From positions 132,734,047 through 132,798,046 of the forward strand of contig OZ023269.1 of NCBI GenBank assembly GCA_964006375.1: DNA of 64,000 nucleotides, given 5' to 3'. The translations under genes and the position numbers were made by a program. Under the pieces are notes generated by a model. It ran no database searches. It worked only from the letters and a program-made list of their open reading frames with translations, and was not told the DNA's origin. Shown one piece after another: positions 1 to 10,020 of this stretch (positions within the stretch are counted from its first letter, which is position 1; each line of letters begins with the position of its first letter). This stretch comes from Tillus elongatus (taxonomy: Eukaryota > Arthropoda > Insecta > Coleoptera > Cleridae).

Positions 1-231
1 TTTACTGTCCAGGTCACCAGACATAGAGCGTCTTGTTATGCCCGCTCTTTTGTCCCGAGGACTTCCAAGTTGTGGAATTCCTTGTCGGCACATGTTTTTT
101 CTTCTCCTCCGAACCTCCAAACCTTCAAGCCCAGAATTAACAAGTTGCCTCTTTCCTTCTTGTCGACACCCACGGTACGATAGTATTTAGGCTGTAAGCC
201 CTCGTGGTGTGTTGTTGAAATATAAAAAAAA
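1..231 (+). mobile_element. LINE (family A) 3' end, cut by window edge
   Basis: Encodes the C-terminal tail of a Jockey/CR1-type reverse transcriptase (residues resembling FVPRTSKLW.S.P..VFPSP) followed by a short 3' UTR that ends in an A-rich tail (about 221-231). The same tail recurs at 6133-6530, 31515-32612 and, inverted, at 44196-44690, which defines the family. The 5' part lies outside the window. Just after the tail lies half of a hammerhead-like repeat, which suggests the LINE inserted into that repeat. Confidence 0.75.
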
Positions 232-345
232 TCATTGCACCAACAAAGTTAGCGTCATCAGAGGATGAAAAATTCAAAACTCTGTTAGTGAAACGATCGT
301 CAGGTCTTTAGAAATATGTTTTATGGTGATTTGGGTTCTCTAAAA
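232..345. repeat. Inverted remnant of hammerhead-like repeat
   Basis: Positions 240-267 read, on the minus strand, as a hammerhead-type left half (CTGATGA then CGCTAAC). Positions 283-303 read, on the plus strand, as the right half (GTTAGTGAAAC then GATCGTCAG). This is the same arrangement as the better preserved fold-back at 57213-57414. A conserved tail (GTGATTTGGGTTCTC, about 326-340) follows. The left arm is truncated by the LINE tail. Confidence 0.5.
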
Positions 346-587
346 GTACTTAAACAAATAATAACCAAAAATTTATCTTTCACTTTATCTACTAATTTTT
401 TTAACCACAAAAAGTTTCGAAACTGTTATGGTTTAATTATAATGATATAAACCATCAATGATTTATAACCCATAACTCCGTTAGTAAGAAGACTTAGGTG
501 ATGCAATAACTTAAAAAATGTACTATAAATATATTCGTCGAACATAAAATAAATATAGCAGATTACATTAAAAAAAAAAACACTTAC

Positions 588-690
588 CAAAACGATTTCC
601 ACAGCACCTACAATGTACATGGCAGCTGCTAACGTTGTACCCGTATAAAACAGCATGCCAACAGCTCCACCAAATTCCGGACCAAGGGAT
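588..690 (-). CDS. kcc: K-Cl cotransporter, internal exon (TM2-TM3 region)
   Basis: A 103-nt exon read from 690 down to 588. It is preceded by TATGTAG (acceptor) and followed by GTAAGTG (donor at 587-581). The first base completes an Arg codon begun in the previous exon and the last codon is Leu (phase 0). The product reads [17 protein letters not shown], then [14 protein letters not shown], almost invariant in insect and vertebrate KCC proteins (SLC12A4-7). It forms the end of TM2 and TM3 of an electroneutral K+/Cl- symporter of the plasma membrane. From known KCC structures, a tyrosine in TM3 contributes to K+ coordination, and the MYI tyrosine here is the likely equivalent. The intron to the upstream exon is only 120 bp. 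No stop or frameshift is present, unlike every transposon ORF in the window, so the gene looks functional. Confidence 0.93.
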
Positions 691-810
691 CTACATAAAA
701 AATACAATCACAATGAGAGATAGAAAAGTGGCTATAGTATTTTAAATTGAAAATTACTGCATTTATATTTGTTTTTCCGATAAAAGTGTTTAAAAGTTAA
801 AGTAAGTCAC

Positions 811-1015
811 CTGGATATCATGAAGTAGCTACCACCACCGGGTACAACACCGTTAGTAGCAATGGCCGACATTGAAATGGCGGTTAACATAGTTACACAG
901 CAACAACATAAGACAATAAGGAAGCCCTGAATAGCCCCGGCAGTTCCGACTACCCACGTCAGTCTGATAAACAGGATCACACCAAAAATATTTTGGATAC
1001 ATGGCAAATATACAC
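811..1015 (-). CDS. kcc: K-Cl cotransporter, internal exon (TM1-TM2)
   Basis: A 205-nt exon read from 1015 to 811, bounded by TTCAG and GTGACT. It enters with two bases that complete the Gly of LIG|VYLP and leaves with AG, completed by A in the next exon. Residues include [20 protein letters not shown] and later [20 protein letters not shown]. The NIFGVI stretch in TM1 is the signature where SLC12 carriers bind K+ and Cl- through backbone and side chains (established for KCC structures). The cysteine-rich stretch after FLIV is TM2. The frame is intact. The next upstream exon is 5.7 kb away at 6912-6706, across an intron packed with mobile elements. Confidence 0.95.
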
Positions 1016-1351
1016 CTGAAATAAAAACAATATAAGTAATAATACAAAAATACATCATTTGCTGCAACTAAACATTAAAAGTCATATCTGCATAACATGG
1101 AACCAAATATGTAGGGCAAGACTGTCTGAGATGGTATAGGGCGTGCATTTCCGAAAATCAAAATGAGGTGGTGATATAAATAAGGGTCCAAATTCATGGA
1201 TACTTACCACTTGCTAAGAGTAACATGTTTAGTATGCCCGTGACGGGTGTAATGTGATTTAATAAAGGAACGTTCGGAGTATTTATTTGACGTAATTTCA
1301 AATATTTTTCATGAAGTGGTTTATGAAATAGCAATATAGATATTAATATCG

Positions 1352-2060
1352 TTAGAAGAGGTAGAGCTCTAACCTAAATCTTGTGGTCGAGAGAAGTGGG
1401 ATTGACTGTAATGAATCTCCTATAAGGCGAACAGCTTGTTTATAAATATAATCTGGTAAAGACAAGCCTGTCTTTGGGGCAGTACCACAGACAAAATAAC
1501 AATATTCCAACTGTGAACGTATCTGTGGTTTATACAGCGTCAAAAGATGCTGCGATGAAAACAAACTTTAACCCGAAACAGAAACTCAAGCTTGTTTGCT
1601 GCTACTTTTGCAATATTGGAACATGTAAGTGCCAGCAGATTTTCTGCAACAGTTATACCCAATGTAGAGATTGTGGTTTTTTTGGGCAGTATTTACCAGC
1701 CTGAACGTCTGGACACTGCAGGTCACTGTTGATAAGGAGCTAGAAGCAGATATTGGGCGAGTGGATGAAAACGTGCTGTGAACAGCACTATCATCAGCAA
1801 GCTGTGGAGTGGATTGTTGGTTGTTGACAGAAGGTTATTCATATGCAAAAAAGTATGGGAGCCAAAACGGAACCCTGTGGAACACCAGCATTAATTTTTA
1901 ATTCATCTGATGAAATACCATCGACAACAACATACAAGAAGCGTCTCTTCAGAAAACTAGATATCCGTAGGCATAGTTTCAATGTAAGACCATATGATGG
2001 AGGTTCATCGAGGTACCGCATGCCAGACCCTATCGAATGCTGTATAAATATCCAATGAAA
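1352..2060 (-). pseudogene. LINE reverse transcriptase fragment (family A-related)
   Basis: The minus strand carries the RT palm segment INAGVPQGSVLAP near 1839-1900, then HMNNLLSTTNNPLHS out of frame. Further on comes the C-terminal RT region (LTLYKPQIRSQLEYC, then KQAVRLIGDS) near 1370-1560. The order and spacing match the family A RT at 42868-43956, but stops, frameshifts and loss of the YxDD active-site segment break it. It lies in the kcc intron, in the same orientation as the gene. It has no 3' tail, so it is an internal relic rather than a fresh insertion. Confidence 0.75.
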
Positions 2061-2534
2061 TTACACACCTTCTCCAAATGTTTCTAGGAATGAACTCCAA
2101 AGATGAGTGACGTATGTGAGAATATCGCCTGTAAATTGATTTTGACTAGAGACGTGTGGACTTACGTTGTTTAGCTGCCACCGTGAAAAACTGTCCAGGT
2201 AGTTATGCCTCTAATGGAATATTTCCACTGAAGGGAAATTTTTTTCCGGACTAGACGCCGGCAGCTTCAAATACAACAAAAGGGAATTGAGATAGCCTGC
2301 GGTAGAATAAGTTGATAAAATCGAAAAAAACTAAAGCGCTAATTGAAATTTTAGCAAGCGCCCGAGAACAACTTGAATTTTGTTCATCCAAAGATTTAGC
2401 ACACAATCTATCGTAAGCATATCTGATGCTTATCCAGTACCAACATTAACTGTTACAAAGCGATCAAGCTGTAAAAAATTGGAAGTTTATGAGTTGTAAA
2501 GTACATGAAGTGAGTAGTAAGGAAGTTGCGGCTT

Positions 2535-3060
2535 CTATACACTCGGTCCACTGAAATCCCTACAGACCCTGATAATTAAAGCTAGAAACCTCATAGCTTC
2601 TGATACTGATGCTTGAATATGGAGGTGAAAACAATGTTTTCGGACTAAAACAACGCCCAAATCCCTCCTGCTATCACTCGTGTGCAAAACACTCCCATGT
2701 AAAGTATAATCAAAATTGATATTGACAACCCTCCTAGAATAGGTCACTACAGTACATTTACTTATATTGAGTTCTAGTATATTATCATGACACCAGTTCT
2801 GGAGAGCAACCAAATCATCCTGCAACACACTACAGCCCCGCAGTAGAGAACCCAGGTTCGAACCTTGTGGAACGCCTGATACAGGAGTATAGTTTTTGGA
2901 TATAATTCCCATATATTCTACATAATGTGCACGGTTTGTCAAATATGAGCAAGAAGGTTGAACCAGATCCTCAGCGAGATCAGTTGCTGACAACTAAGAG
3001 CGCAGAACAGAATGATCAACTTTGTCAAATGACTTGGATATATTCGTATATACAAGTGGC
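2535..3060 (-). pseudogene. LINE reverse transcriptase fragment, second family
   Basis: Reading down from about 3060, the minus strand gives DISKSFDKVDHSVL-like sequence, then a frameshift. The next frame holds PVSGVPQGSNLG, a deletion, then LQNWCHDNILELNISKC and SRRDLGVV, ending near CRDFSGP at 2540. These are RT palm and thumb motifs of the Jockey/CR1 group. The block that should hold the catalytic YADD is missing between GSNLGSLL and LQDDL. It sits directly upstream of the other LINE relic in the same kcc intron. Its 5' and 3' limits are uncertain. Confidence 0.75.
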
Positions 3061-3174
3061 TCATTAGTGTGTCAAAGTCTCATAACTGCTATTTAAAACT
3101 GATTTGGCGGAAAATTGTTTATATGAATTGATGTGATACCTAAATGAGCACATTTCTAAAATATTTTCAAATAT

Positions 3175-3560
3175 ACAGGGTGATTCGCCACAGCAGAGCA
3201 CGTGTCACGTCGTTTTTCTTAAATAGAACACCAGTGAGCCCTCCACATCATCCACACAGCTTTGCGCTTGCGTGTGACATCACAGTAATGAAACAAGATG
3301 GCAGGTTGGATAGAGAGAGACAAGAGCTCTAACCTGAGATGACTTAATCCATGATGGCGGCCAAGATGGCCGACCGGAAGTGAAACATCTGGTGAGTTTG
3401 TAGTCAAAGTGATAAAACAAAGATGGCGGGTGGATAGAGAGCGAAATTTTTTTTTAATGAGATGATGAAATTCAAGATGGCGGCCAAGATGGCTGACTGT
3501 AAGTGAAAAATGTGGAAAATTTGAAATTTCAAAAGATATTTAGACTAACCTACCAAAATA
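3175..3560 (+). repeat. Repeat with duplicated ATGGCGGC motif units
   Basis: It starts at a TACAGGGTG motif typical of mariner/MITE ends (3174-3183). Inside, a unit of about 123 bp is present twice. Each unit has a GATGGC..GGTTGGATAGAGAG or GGGTGGATAGAGAG part and then GATGGCGGCCAAGATGGC (near 3352 and 3477). No coding potential was seen. The ATGGCGGC core resembles YY1/Pho binding motifs, but this may be chance within a repeat. Confidence 0.5.
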
Positions 3561-3654
3561 AGAGAGCCCACCGTATAGATTCTTGTAAAAATGACATATA
3601 AAAAATATGGCTGACAGCGCAAGCGCAAACCAACTTTTTTATGGTTAGACACCC

Positions 3655-4671
<1,017 letters not shown>

Positions 4672-6131
4672 CAGGGTGTTCATTACATAATTTTCAAGTT
4701 GAGGAAATTAAAATAGCATTTGTTCTTTTATTTTAAATGGAACCAACAGTATTTCATCCGATAACTGAATTTGCATCTTCATTTCTCATAAATTTCATTA
4801 CTAATGTGCTATGCCTAAAATCAATATTTTCACAACTATTCTTACTTTTTCGGTTCAAACAAGTGAGTTTTGATAATTAATTTCTAAGTATGCTTAGTAA
4901 CCGTTTTTTGTTGTAATGTAAAAACACCTGACAGCAGCTGTCACTGACGTTAAATAATTGTCACCTGTGATTCAAGTGCCGTCATTAGCATCGACATGAA
5001 TTTCAAAAGAAATGAACTTGTTGACATCGTATTTTTTACGGGATCGTGTGAACAAAATTGCTTATTAACACAGCGCATGTATGCGCAAAGATACCCCAAT
5101 AGAAGACAACGTTCAGTGAGAAGCTTGGAAAAACTCAAAGAGAGGTTTAATAAAACAGGAAATGTGTCATATCAAAAATGTGAGAGAACGAAACGCACAA
5201 GTGATGAAGACGAGTTAAATGTTTCGCTATTGGTAGTATACGAACCAACTACTTAGGTCAAGAATGATATCGAAGAGAACCGATATACCTCGCTCTACAA
5301 TTAACAAAATTATCAAGAATACTAAATTTCATATCTATCACATATCCTTTCATCAACAATTATTGTATTCGGATTTGGCAAATCGAAGGACATTTTGGGA
5401 ATGGGCTCTGGTAATGGAAGCAACACATTCAAATTTTTTTCAACAAGTACTTTTCACTGACGAAGCAACTTTCACACAAAGAGGTAGTCCAAATCGACAT
5501 AATATGCATCATTATATGGTCGAAAACCTAAACATTGTGAGACAAGTCGATAGACAACGTCAATGGACTGTGAATGTTTTTGGAGGTATTGTGGGCAACT
5601 TCATCATTGGACCTCACTTCTTCAATGGGCATTTGAATGGTGAGCAGTATTTGTTCTTCTTACAAAATCACTTGCCTCAACTTCTGCAAAACGTTCCACA
5701 AATTATGCCTGAAAATTTGTGGTTCCAGCATGACGATTCCGCACTAACTGTTCGGAGTTACTTGAATCGAGAATTTCCAAGCCAATGGATAGGTCGCGGC
5801 GGCCCCATTAGTTGGCCACCTTGATCTATAGATTTGTCAGAAATGGATTTTTTCTTCTGGGGACTTATTAAGCAGATTGTGTGTCAGAACCCGCCAACTA
5901 CTGCATAAGATATGAAGCACATAATTATAGAAGCTTTCGGGATATCTCCCATACATACAACACGGCGATACATCAGTCGTTCTTGAAAACAATATAGAAG
6001 TGTGTTGAGCAAAACGGAGGACACTTTGAGCATTTGTTATGAGTGAACATTCAACAAACTGCACTCTGGTGTTATTTTCAGGATTTGAGTTCAAAATAGA
6101 ACTTTAGATTCAGATAATCTATTTTGTGTAA
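4672..6131 (+). mobile_element. DD41D (rosa-like) mariner element, copy 1, truncated
   Basis: The left end reads ACAGGGTGTTCATTAC at 4673, a typical mariner-type end. The body carries a decayed transposase (4996-6070). The matching right end is missing: at about 6133 the sequence switches abruptly to LINE family A. The element lies in the 5.7-kb kcc intron, in the orientation opposite to kcc. Confidence 0.7.
4996..6070 (+). pseudogene. Tc1/mariner-superfamily transposase, decayed (copy 1)
   Basis: The N-terminal frame (4996-5256) gives a basic helix-turn-helix-like region. It shifts frame near 5257 into 5264-5823, which reads DIPRSTINKIIKN, then the first catalytic motif LFTDEATF, then RHNMHHY and NVFGGIVGNFIIGPHFF, and the second catalytic motif LWFQHDDSA. 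A TGA interrupts the block at WPP*S, after which the frame continues LSEMDFFFWG with the third catalytic Asp. Compared with copy 2 at 58.9-59.7 kb, about four residues are deleted after the second Asp and the usual QDGAPPH is eroded. More stops follow near 5907. Such enzymes cut and paste DNA in the nucleus; this copy cannot make an active product. Confidence 0.85.
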
Positions 6132-6132
6132 A

Positions 6133-6530
6133 GGTAAGCTATACGTTTCATCGGTGACCCTACCCTCACCCATCGCTTGCCCACCGACGTGCGGTTGGTG
6201 ACCTCTCTCTCTCTTTTATAGATATCTGCACGGGCATTGATTAGAGGAGCTTTCTTCCATAGTTTCTCTACCTGCTGCCCCCAACAGATCTACCAGGGGA
6301 ACAGAGCGGATGTACCCTTTTACTGTCCAGGTCACCAGGCATAGAACATCTTGTTATGCCCGCTCTTTTGTCCCGAGGACTTCCAAGTTGTGGATTTCCT
6401 TGCCGGCACATATTTTTCCTTCTCCTCCGAACCTCCAAACCTTTAAGTCCAGAATTAACAAGTTGCCTCTTTCCTCCTTGTTGACATTGTTGTAAGCCCT
6501 TGTGGTGTGTTGTTGAAATAAAAAAAAATG
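6133..6530 (+). mobile_element. LINE family A, 5'-truncated copy with 3' end
   Basis: Begins at AGCTATACGTTTCATCGG, a point internal to the RT gene (compare 32185 and 43885). It carries the C-terminal coding tail (FTVQVTRHRTSCYARSFVPR) with small deletions and ends in an A-rich tail at 6519-6529. The 5' truncation and A tail are classic marks of LINE insertion. It abuts the mariner copy. Confidence 0.8.
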
Positions 6531-6705
6531 GCAGTGTTTCTTTTGATAAAAAGAAACCACCGTGTTTATACATATTTTTTTTGTTTTTCATTTAGCCAGT
6601 GTTCTATTTTTATTAATTATTTTCTAAAAGTATGCCATCTCAGACCACTTGCCAGTAGTTCTGTCTTTTCAAAAATCAATAATAAAAGGGAAAATTAGTA
6701 TTTAC

Positions 6706-6912
6706 CTATCAGAGTGCCCATACGTGCGCCCCCTCCAGCGGGTCGGGCATCAGGGTCATTGGATGCAGGGGGAATAGTGTTGGAATAATTGGCAAGGGAA
6801 CCGATGAAGGTGGAAATTCGCGGGCGGTCTTCCATCTCTTCCGAGTATAGGTACAGGTTCGTCTGGTACCCAGACATCTTTTCTGGCACCAGTTGTTCTT
6901 CGGTGCCATCTC
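6706..6912 (-). CDS. kcc: K-Cl cotransporter, N-terminal cytoplasmic exon
   Basis: A 207-nt exon read from 6912 to 6706. The acceptor is TTTCAG (6918-6913) and the donor GTAAAT (6705-6700). It enters in phase 1 and leaves one base into the Gly of MGTLIG. The product includes DGTEEQLVPEKM, NLYLYSEEMEDRPRISTF and NYSNTIPPASNDPDARPAGG, then ARMGTLIG. This is the conserved juxtamembrane N-terminal segment of KCC proteins just before TM1. The EEMEDRP block and the Asn-Tyr-Ser-Asn block are diagnostic for KCC rather than NKCC. The upstream exon, which should end one base into a codon, was not found in 6.9-64 kb. Confidence 0.93.
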
Positions 6913-7398
6913 CTGAAACAAATAATAATTTTAGTCTGAAATAAGTCACTGTCATATACATTTTACGAGCAACATATTTATTCCCCTTTATTTATTTTAA
7001 AAGTAGCAAACTAGCTGAAATTTTTTATATGTTGGGTCAGGTGTGCCCCAAGGTTCAAAATTGTGGGACCACTTTTTACTGTTTATACTTCTACTATATT
7101 AAAGTCAACCACTTTTGGTAAAGTTCAAGCCTACGTATTTTATGACTTTGAACCTCGGGCTTGTTCCTGCGCTAGTAGTATTCTCAACAGTGAGATGATT
7201 CGATGTTACATAATTTTCATTTAAGTTCCAGGGAATCTACTCTCATGTTGGAAAATAAAAAGAATTTGGAAATGTGTAAAATAATTTAAATATTGAAATT
7301 AGGGGTACACCTTTATGTTTCGTACAATCTGCTAGGGATGTTAGTGTTGTGTTCGAATTCTTACTCGACGTTTAGGAACCAAGTAAAGAACTTAAGAG
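6913..7398. other. No gene recognised
   Basis: AT-rich. No exon-like frame or repeat shared within the window was recognised. Confidence 0.4.
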
Positions 7399-7709
7399 TC
7401 TGGACGCAGCAATTGTGGTATGGAAGTGAATTTTTATACAAATATTTTTAAGAGTAAATATGTCTCTTTAATGCAAGCAGGCATCAATTTGGTCACCGGT
7501 ATAACCTATATAGTAGAAACAATGTACCATATTTTATCAAAATAATTTTATGTTTGAAAATGTACAAAAATTTTCGAAAATAAACTTAAAATGTTTTCGA
7601 GAAAACTCGGTTCCTAGCCGACGAACCTTAGGTTAATAGGAAATTGAGTTATTGAATTTTGAACCATTTACTGAAAATTCGCTACCGAAACGCACTCACT
7701 GCGTCTCGT
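7399..7709 (+). repeat. GACGCAGC module, both ends present
   Basis: The left end is TGGACGCAGCAATTG..GTATGGAAGTGAA. The right end is the inverted form (GAAAATTCGCTACCGAAACG, then CACTGCGTC). The interior holds the shared stretches GCAGGCATCAATTTGG, then CACCGGTATAACCTATATAG, and ACGAACCTTAGGTTAATAG. Five complete copies of this layout occur in the window. It is non-coding and MITE-like. Confidence 0.8.
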
Positions 7710-7920
7710 TTTTTTACAAACATGCATCATATTTCGATTAAAGATGTAAAAATGCACTAAGGGATGTTAAAAAAATTGTAGGTATCATCCACGACTTATG
7801 GGTCACGCTGTGATTGTCAAAATAATTTTATAAGATGCAGCTCAAGGCACCCTATAAGTAACGTATACAATTTTTTTAGATATTAGCCTAGCTCATTATC
7901 CTTTTCAATTTTTGAAAATC
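7710..7920. repeat. Repeat segment flanking the GACGCAGC module
   Basis: Contains GGTATCATCCACGACTTATG and AGCTCAAGGCACCCTATAAG, which are shared with 22970-23080, 23830-23910 and, inverted, 35460-35560. Confidence 0.6.
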
Positions 7921-8099
7921 AGTTGTTGGTTTCGTAATTATTGGTGTTTTGTGAAGATTTATTACAGTCTTGATAGCCCACAAATTTGTACTTGTGAAAT
8001 ATGTTAAAATCGTGGAATGTTACATTAAAGAAGTCTATAATGGGCGAGCATCGTAACGACTTTATAATGAACGATGGCCAGAAAGGCATCAACTGCATC

Positions 8100-8400
8100 A
8101 CTCTTCATTTTAAAACGTGCATCCTCGAAATTGGTAGTGTCAATCCTTACCACAAAAGCACGGACATACCAACCATTCCCGTAGATCAAGAAGAAGAAAT
8201 TTTGGAGACACTAAATCAGAATCGTATGATAAGTTTTGTAGAGTGAGTAAATGAAGTAGGACATGTATCAAATTGGTCTGTGATACGAGGGCTTCGTCAA
8301 GAACTTCACGCTTATCATTTTACGCTGGTGAAAAATCTTCATGGTGGCGATAATGGGGACAAGCAAAAGGTGCACGATTTTATTGGAACATTGTAAAGAC
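8100..8400 (+). pseudogene. Mariner-type transposase N-terminus, relic
   Basis: The plus-strand frame reads LEIGSVNPYHKSTD.PTIP, EEEILETLNQNR, a TGA stop at 8244, then EVGHVSNWSVIRGLR, ELHAYHFTLVKNLH and GDNGDKQKVHDF, with another stop near 8395. This is the bipartite helix-turn-helix region of insect mariner-like transposases (compare VSNWTVWRVL, LHPYHFT). The catalytic domain is absent, so it is a fragment. It belongs to a different lineage from the DD41D copies in this window. Confidence 0.7.
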
Positions 8401-8527
8401 AAGAAGTGATATGGAGTCCTCGACATAACACAGTTACCAATAAAATGCCAAAAACACTTCAAAAAGGTAAAGTTGTAGCTTTTTTAATTAAAAAAAGTTT
8501 TAGTGCCACTGGAGGTCACAAGATAAC

Positions 8528-8610
8528 TACACTTGGAGAACCCAAATCATCACAACAGGTATGTTAAAGACCGGACGACAAAGTTAGCGTCATCAGAGGA
8601 TGAAGAATTT
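8528..8610 (-). repeat. Hammerhead-like repeat, partial
   Basis: The minus strand carries CCTCTGATGACGCTAACTTT (8600-8580) followed, after a deletion, by the shared tail that reads CTTGGAGAACCCAAATCATC on the plus strand. It is the same repeat as at 57213-57414, but the middle of the motif is lost. Confidence 0.5.
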
Positions 8611-8759
8611 CAAACCACTTAACTACTAAACATCACATTTATACTACGTGTTAGGTGAAAGATCAATACCCAGAGGGAAGAAACCCAGGCAGATTCTCTG
8701 CGTTTGTATTTTAATTGCCGGACGTTTTAACGTCTTTAAAAAATTTCGATAATATATTT

Positions 8760-9276
8760 GGTGAGTACCTTCCTTTTGCAAGTGGCTTGAATAAGTTCGT
8801 TAGCCAGGAAAATCGGACCAGGTTTTCCCGGAAAATTTTTTATTCTAAAAAATTCATATCTCCGTAAATAACAAAGTAAGAGCAACCAAATTTGGTACGC
8901 GTGTTTGTATTATAAAGAGTGAACTAAAGATGTACTTTAAAGACATCGAAGTTATGGGCAGTTAAAGAAACAAATTTTGGAGTTTTACTCAAAACGTCAA
9001 ACTCGCAATTTTAAACATCAAAATTGGCAATGTTTAGGCAAAGAATGTGAAACAAATACCGATTGTGAAAAGAAAATGTTGCGTTGCAAGAAGAGTGTTC
9101 TGCAAACCCTTAGGTTTCAGGTTCAACCGTCATTGCCCTTCATTTTACTAAAATGTTTACAAAATATCCATTTCAAAGAGACCCTTTCTTTGATGCTTTG
9201 GCTGTCAGTTTAGTTAAGTTGGTGCCTTCTTGGATATTTATTTGTAGGTTTAGTGAAGTTTATGGTTTAACCGGTC
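8760..9276 (+). repeat. Composite-repeat body segment
   Basis: Shares a long run of text with 34800-35250 (same strand) and 23960-24400 (opposite strand). Examples are GTTCGTTAGCCAGGAAAATC, ATCTCCGTAAATAACAAAG and TTCATTTTACTAAAATGTTT. It is non-coding. The 78-codon open frame near 8977 falls inside this repeat and is not a gene. Confidence 0.7.
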
Positions 9277-10020
9277 TATAATTTTTTTAAGCTAATTTTC
9301 GTAGAACAAATTTGTTAATGCATTTTTGCATTTTTTATCGAAATATGATGCGTTAATAAGAAAAAAATCTGGACGCAGTAAGTGCGTTTTGGTAGCGAAT
9401 TTTCGGTAAATTTGCAGATTAGCTACCGAACGCTTTTCAAAAAACTGTTTTCAGAAACCTGCCTAGCCCCCCCCCCCCCTGGATCCACAAAACCCAAGAA
9501 AAATTTCTTGTTCACACCCCCAAGGAAGTTACGGGACCAAGAGTGAATAGAGGTGCTGAGCGGGGTAGGTAGTAAAAAGGCAATATGAGCAGAAAATGCG
9601 AATAAAACGGGCTTGAAAGTTGTCTTTTTCACATCTTGAAGCCATATCCCTCCTAAACCCTGCCTATCCCGCACAGCAGCCCTATTCCCCCAAAAAATTT
9701 CTTGTTTATACTCCCCAAGGAAGTTACGGGACCAGGAGTGAGTAGGGGTGTATAATTTTTTTAAGCTAATTTTCATAGAACAAATCCGTTAATACATGTT
9801 TGAATTTTTTATCGAAATATGATGCGTTTGTAAGAAAAAGATCTAGACGCAGTAAGTGCGTTTTGGTAGCGAATTTTCGGTAAATTTGCAGTTTAGCTCC
9901 CGAACGCTTTTCAAAACACTGTTTTCAGAAACCTGCCTAGGTCCTCCCCTGGATTCACAAACCCCAAGAAAAATTTCTTGTTCACACTCCCCAAGGAAGT
10001 TACGGGACCAGGAGTGAGTA
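9277..10020 (+). repeat. 474-bp tandem duplication with GACGCAG end
   Basis: TATAATTTTTTTAAGC begins at 9277 and recurs at 9751. Both copies run through GACGCAGTAAGTGCG and TGGTAGCGAATTTTCGGTAA to CCTGCCTAG. A further sub-repeat, CAAGAAAAATTTCTTG with GGAAGTTACGGGACCA, occurs three times (about 9495, 9695, 9965). A run of about 13 C lies near 9466-9478. Apparent minus-strand open frames here are repeat artefacts. Confidence 0.8.

Noticed and set aside
8977..9213. 78-codon plus-strand frame
   Set aside because: It lies in a repeat whose other copies (34990-35200, 24060-24250) are not open.
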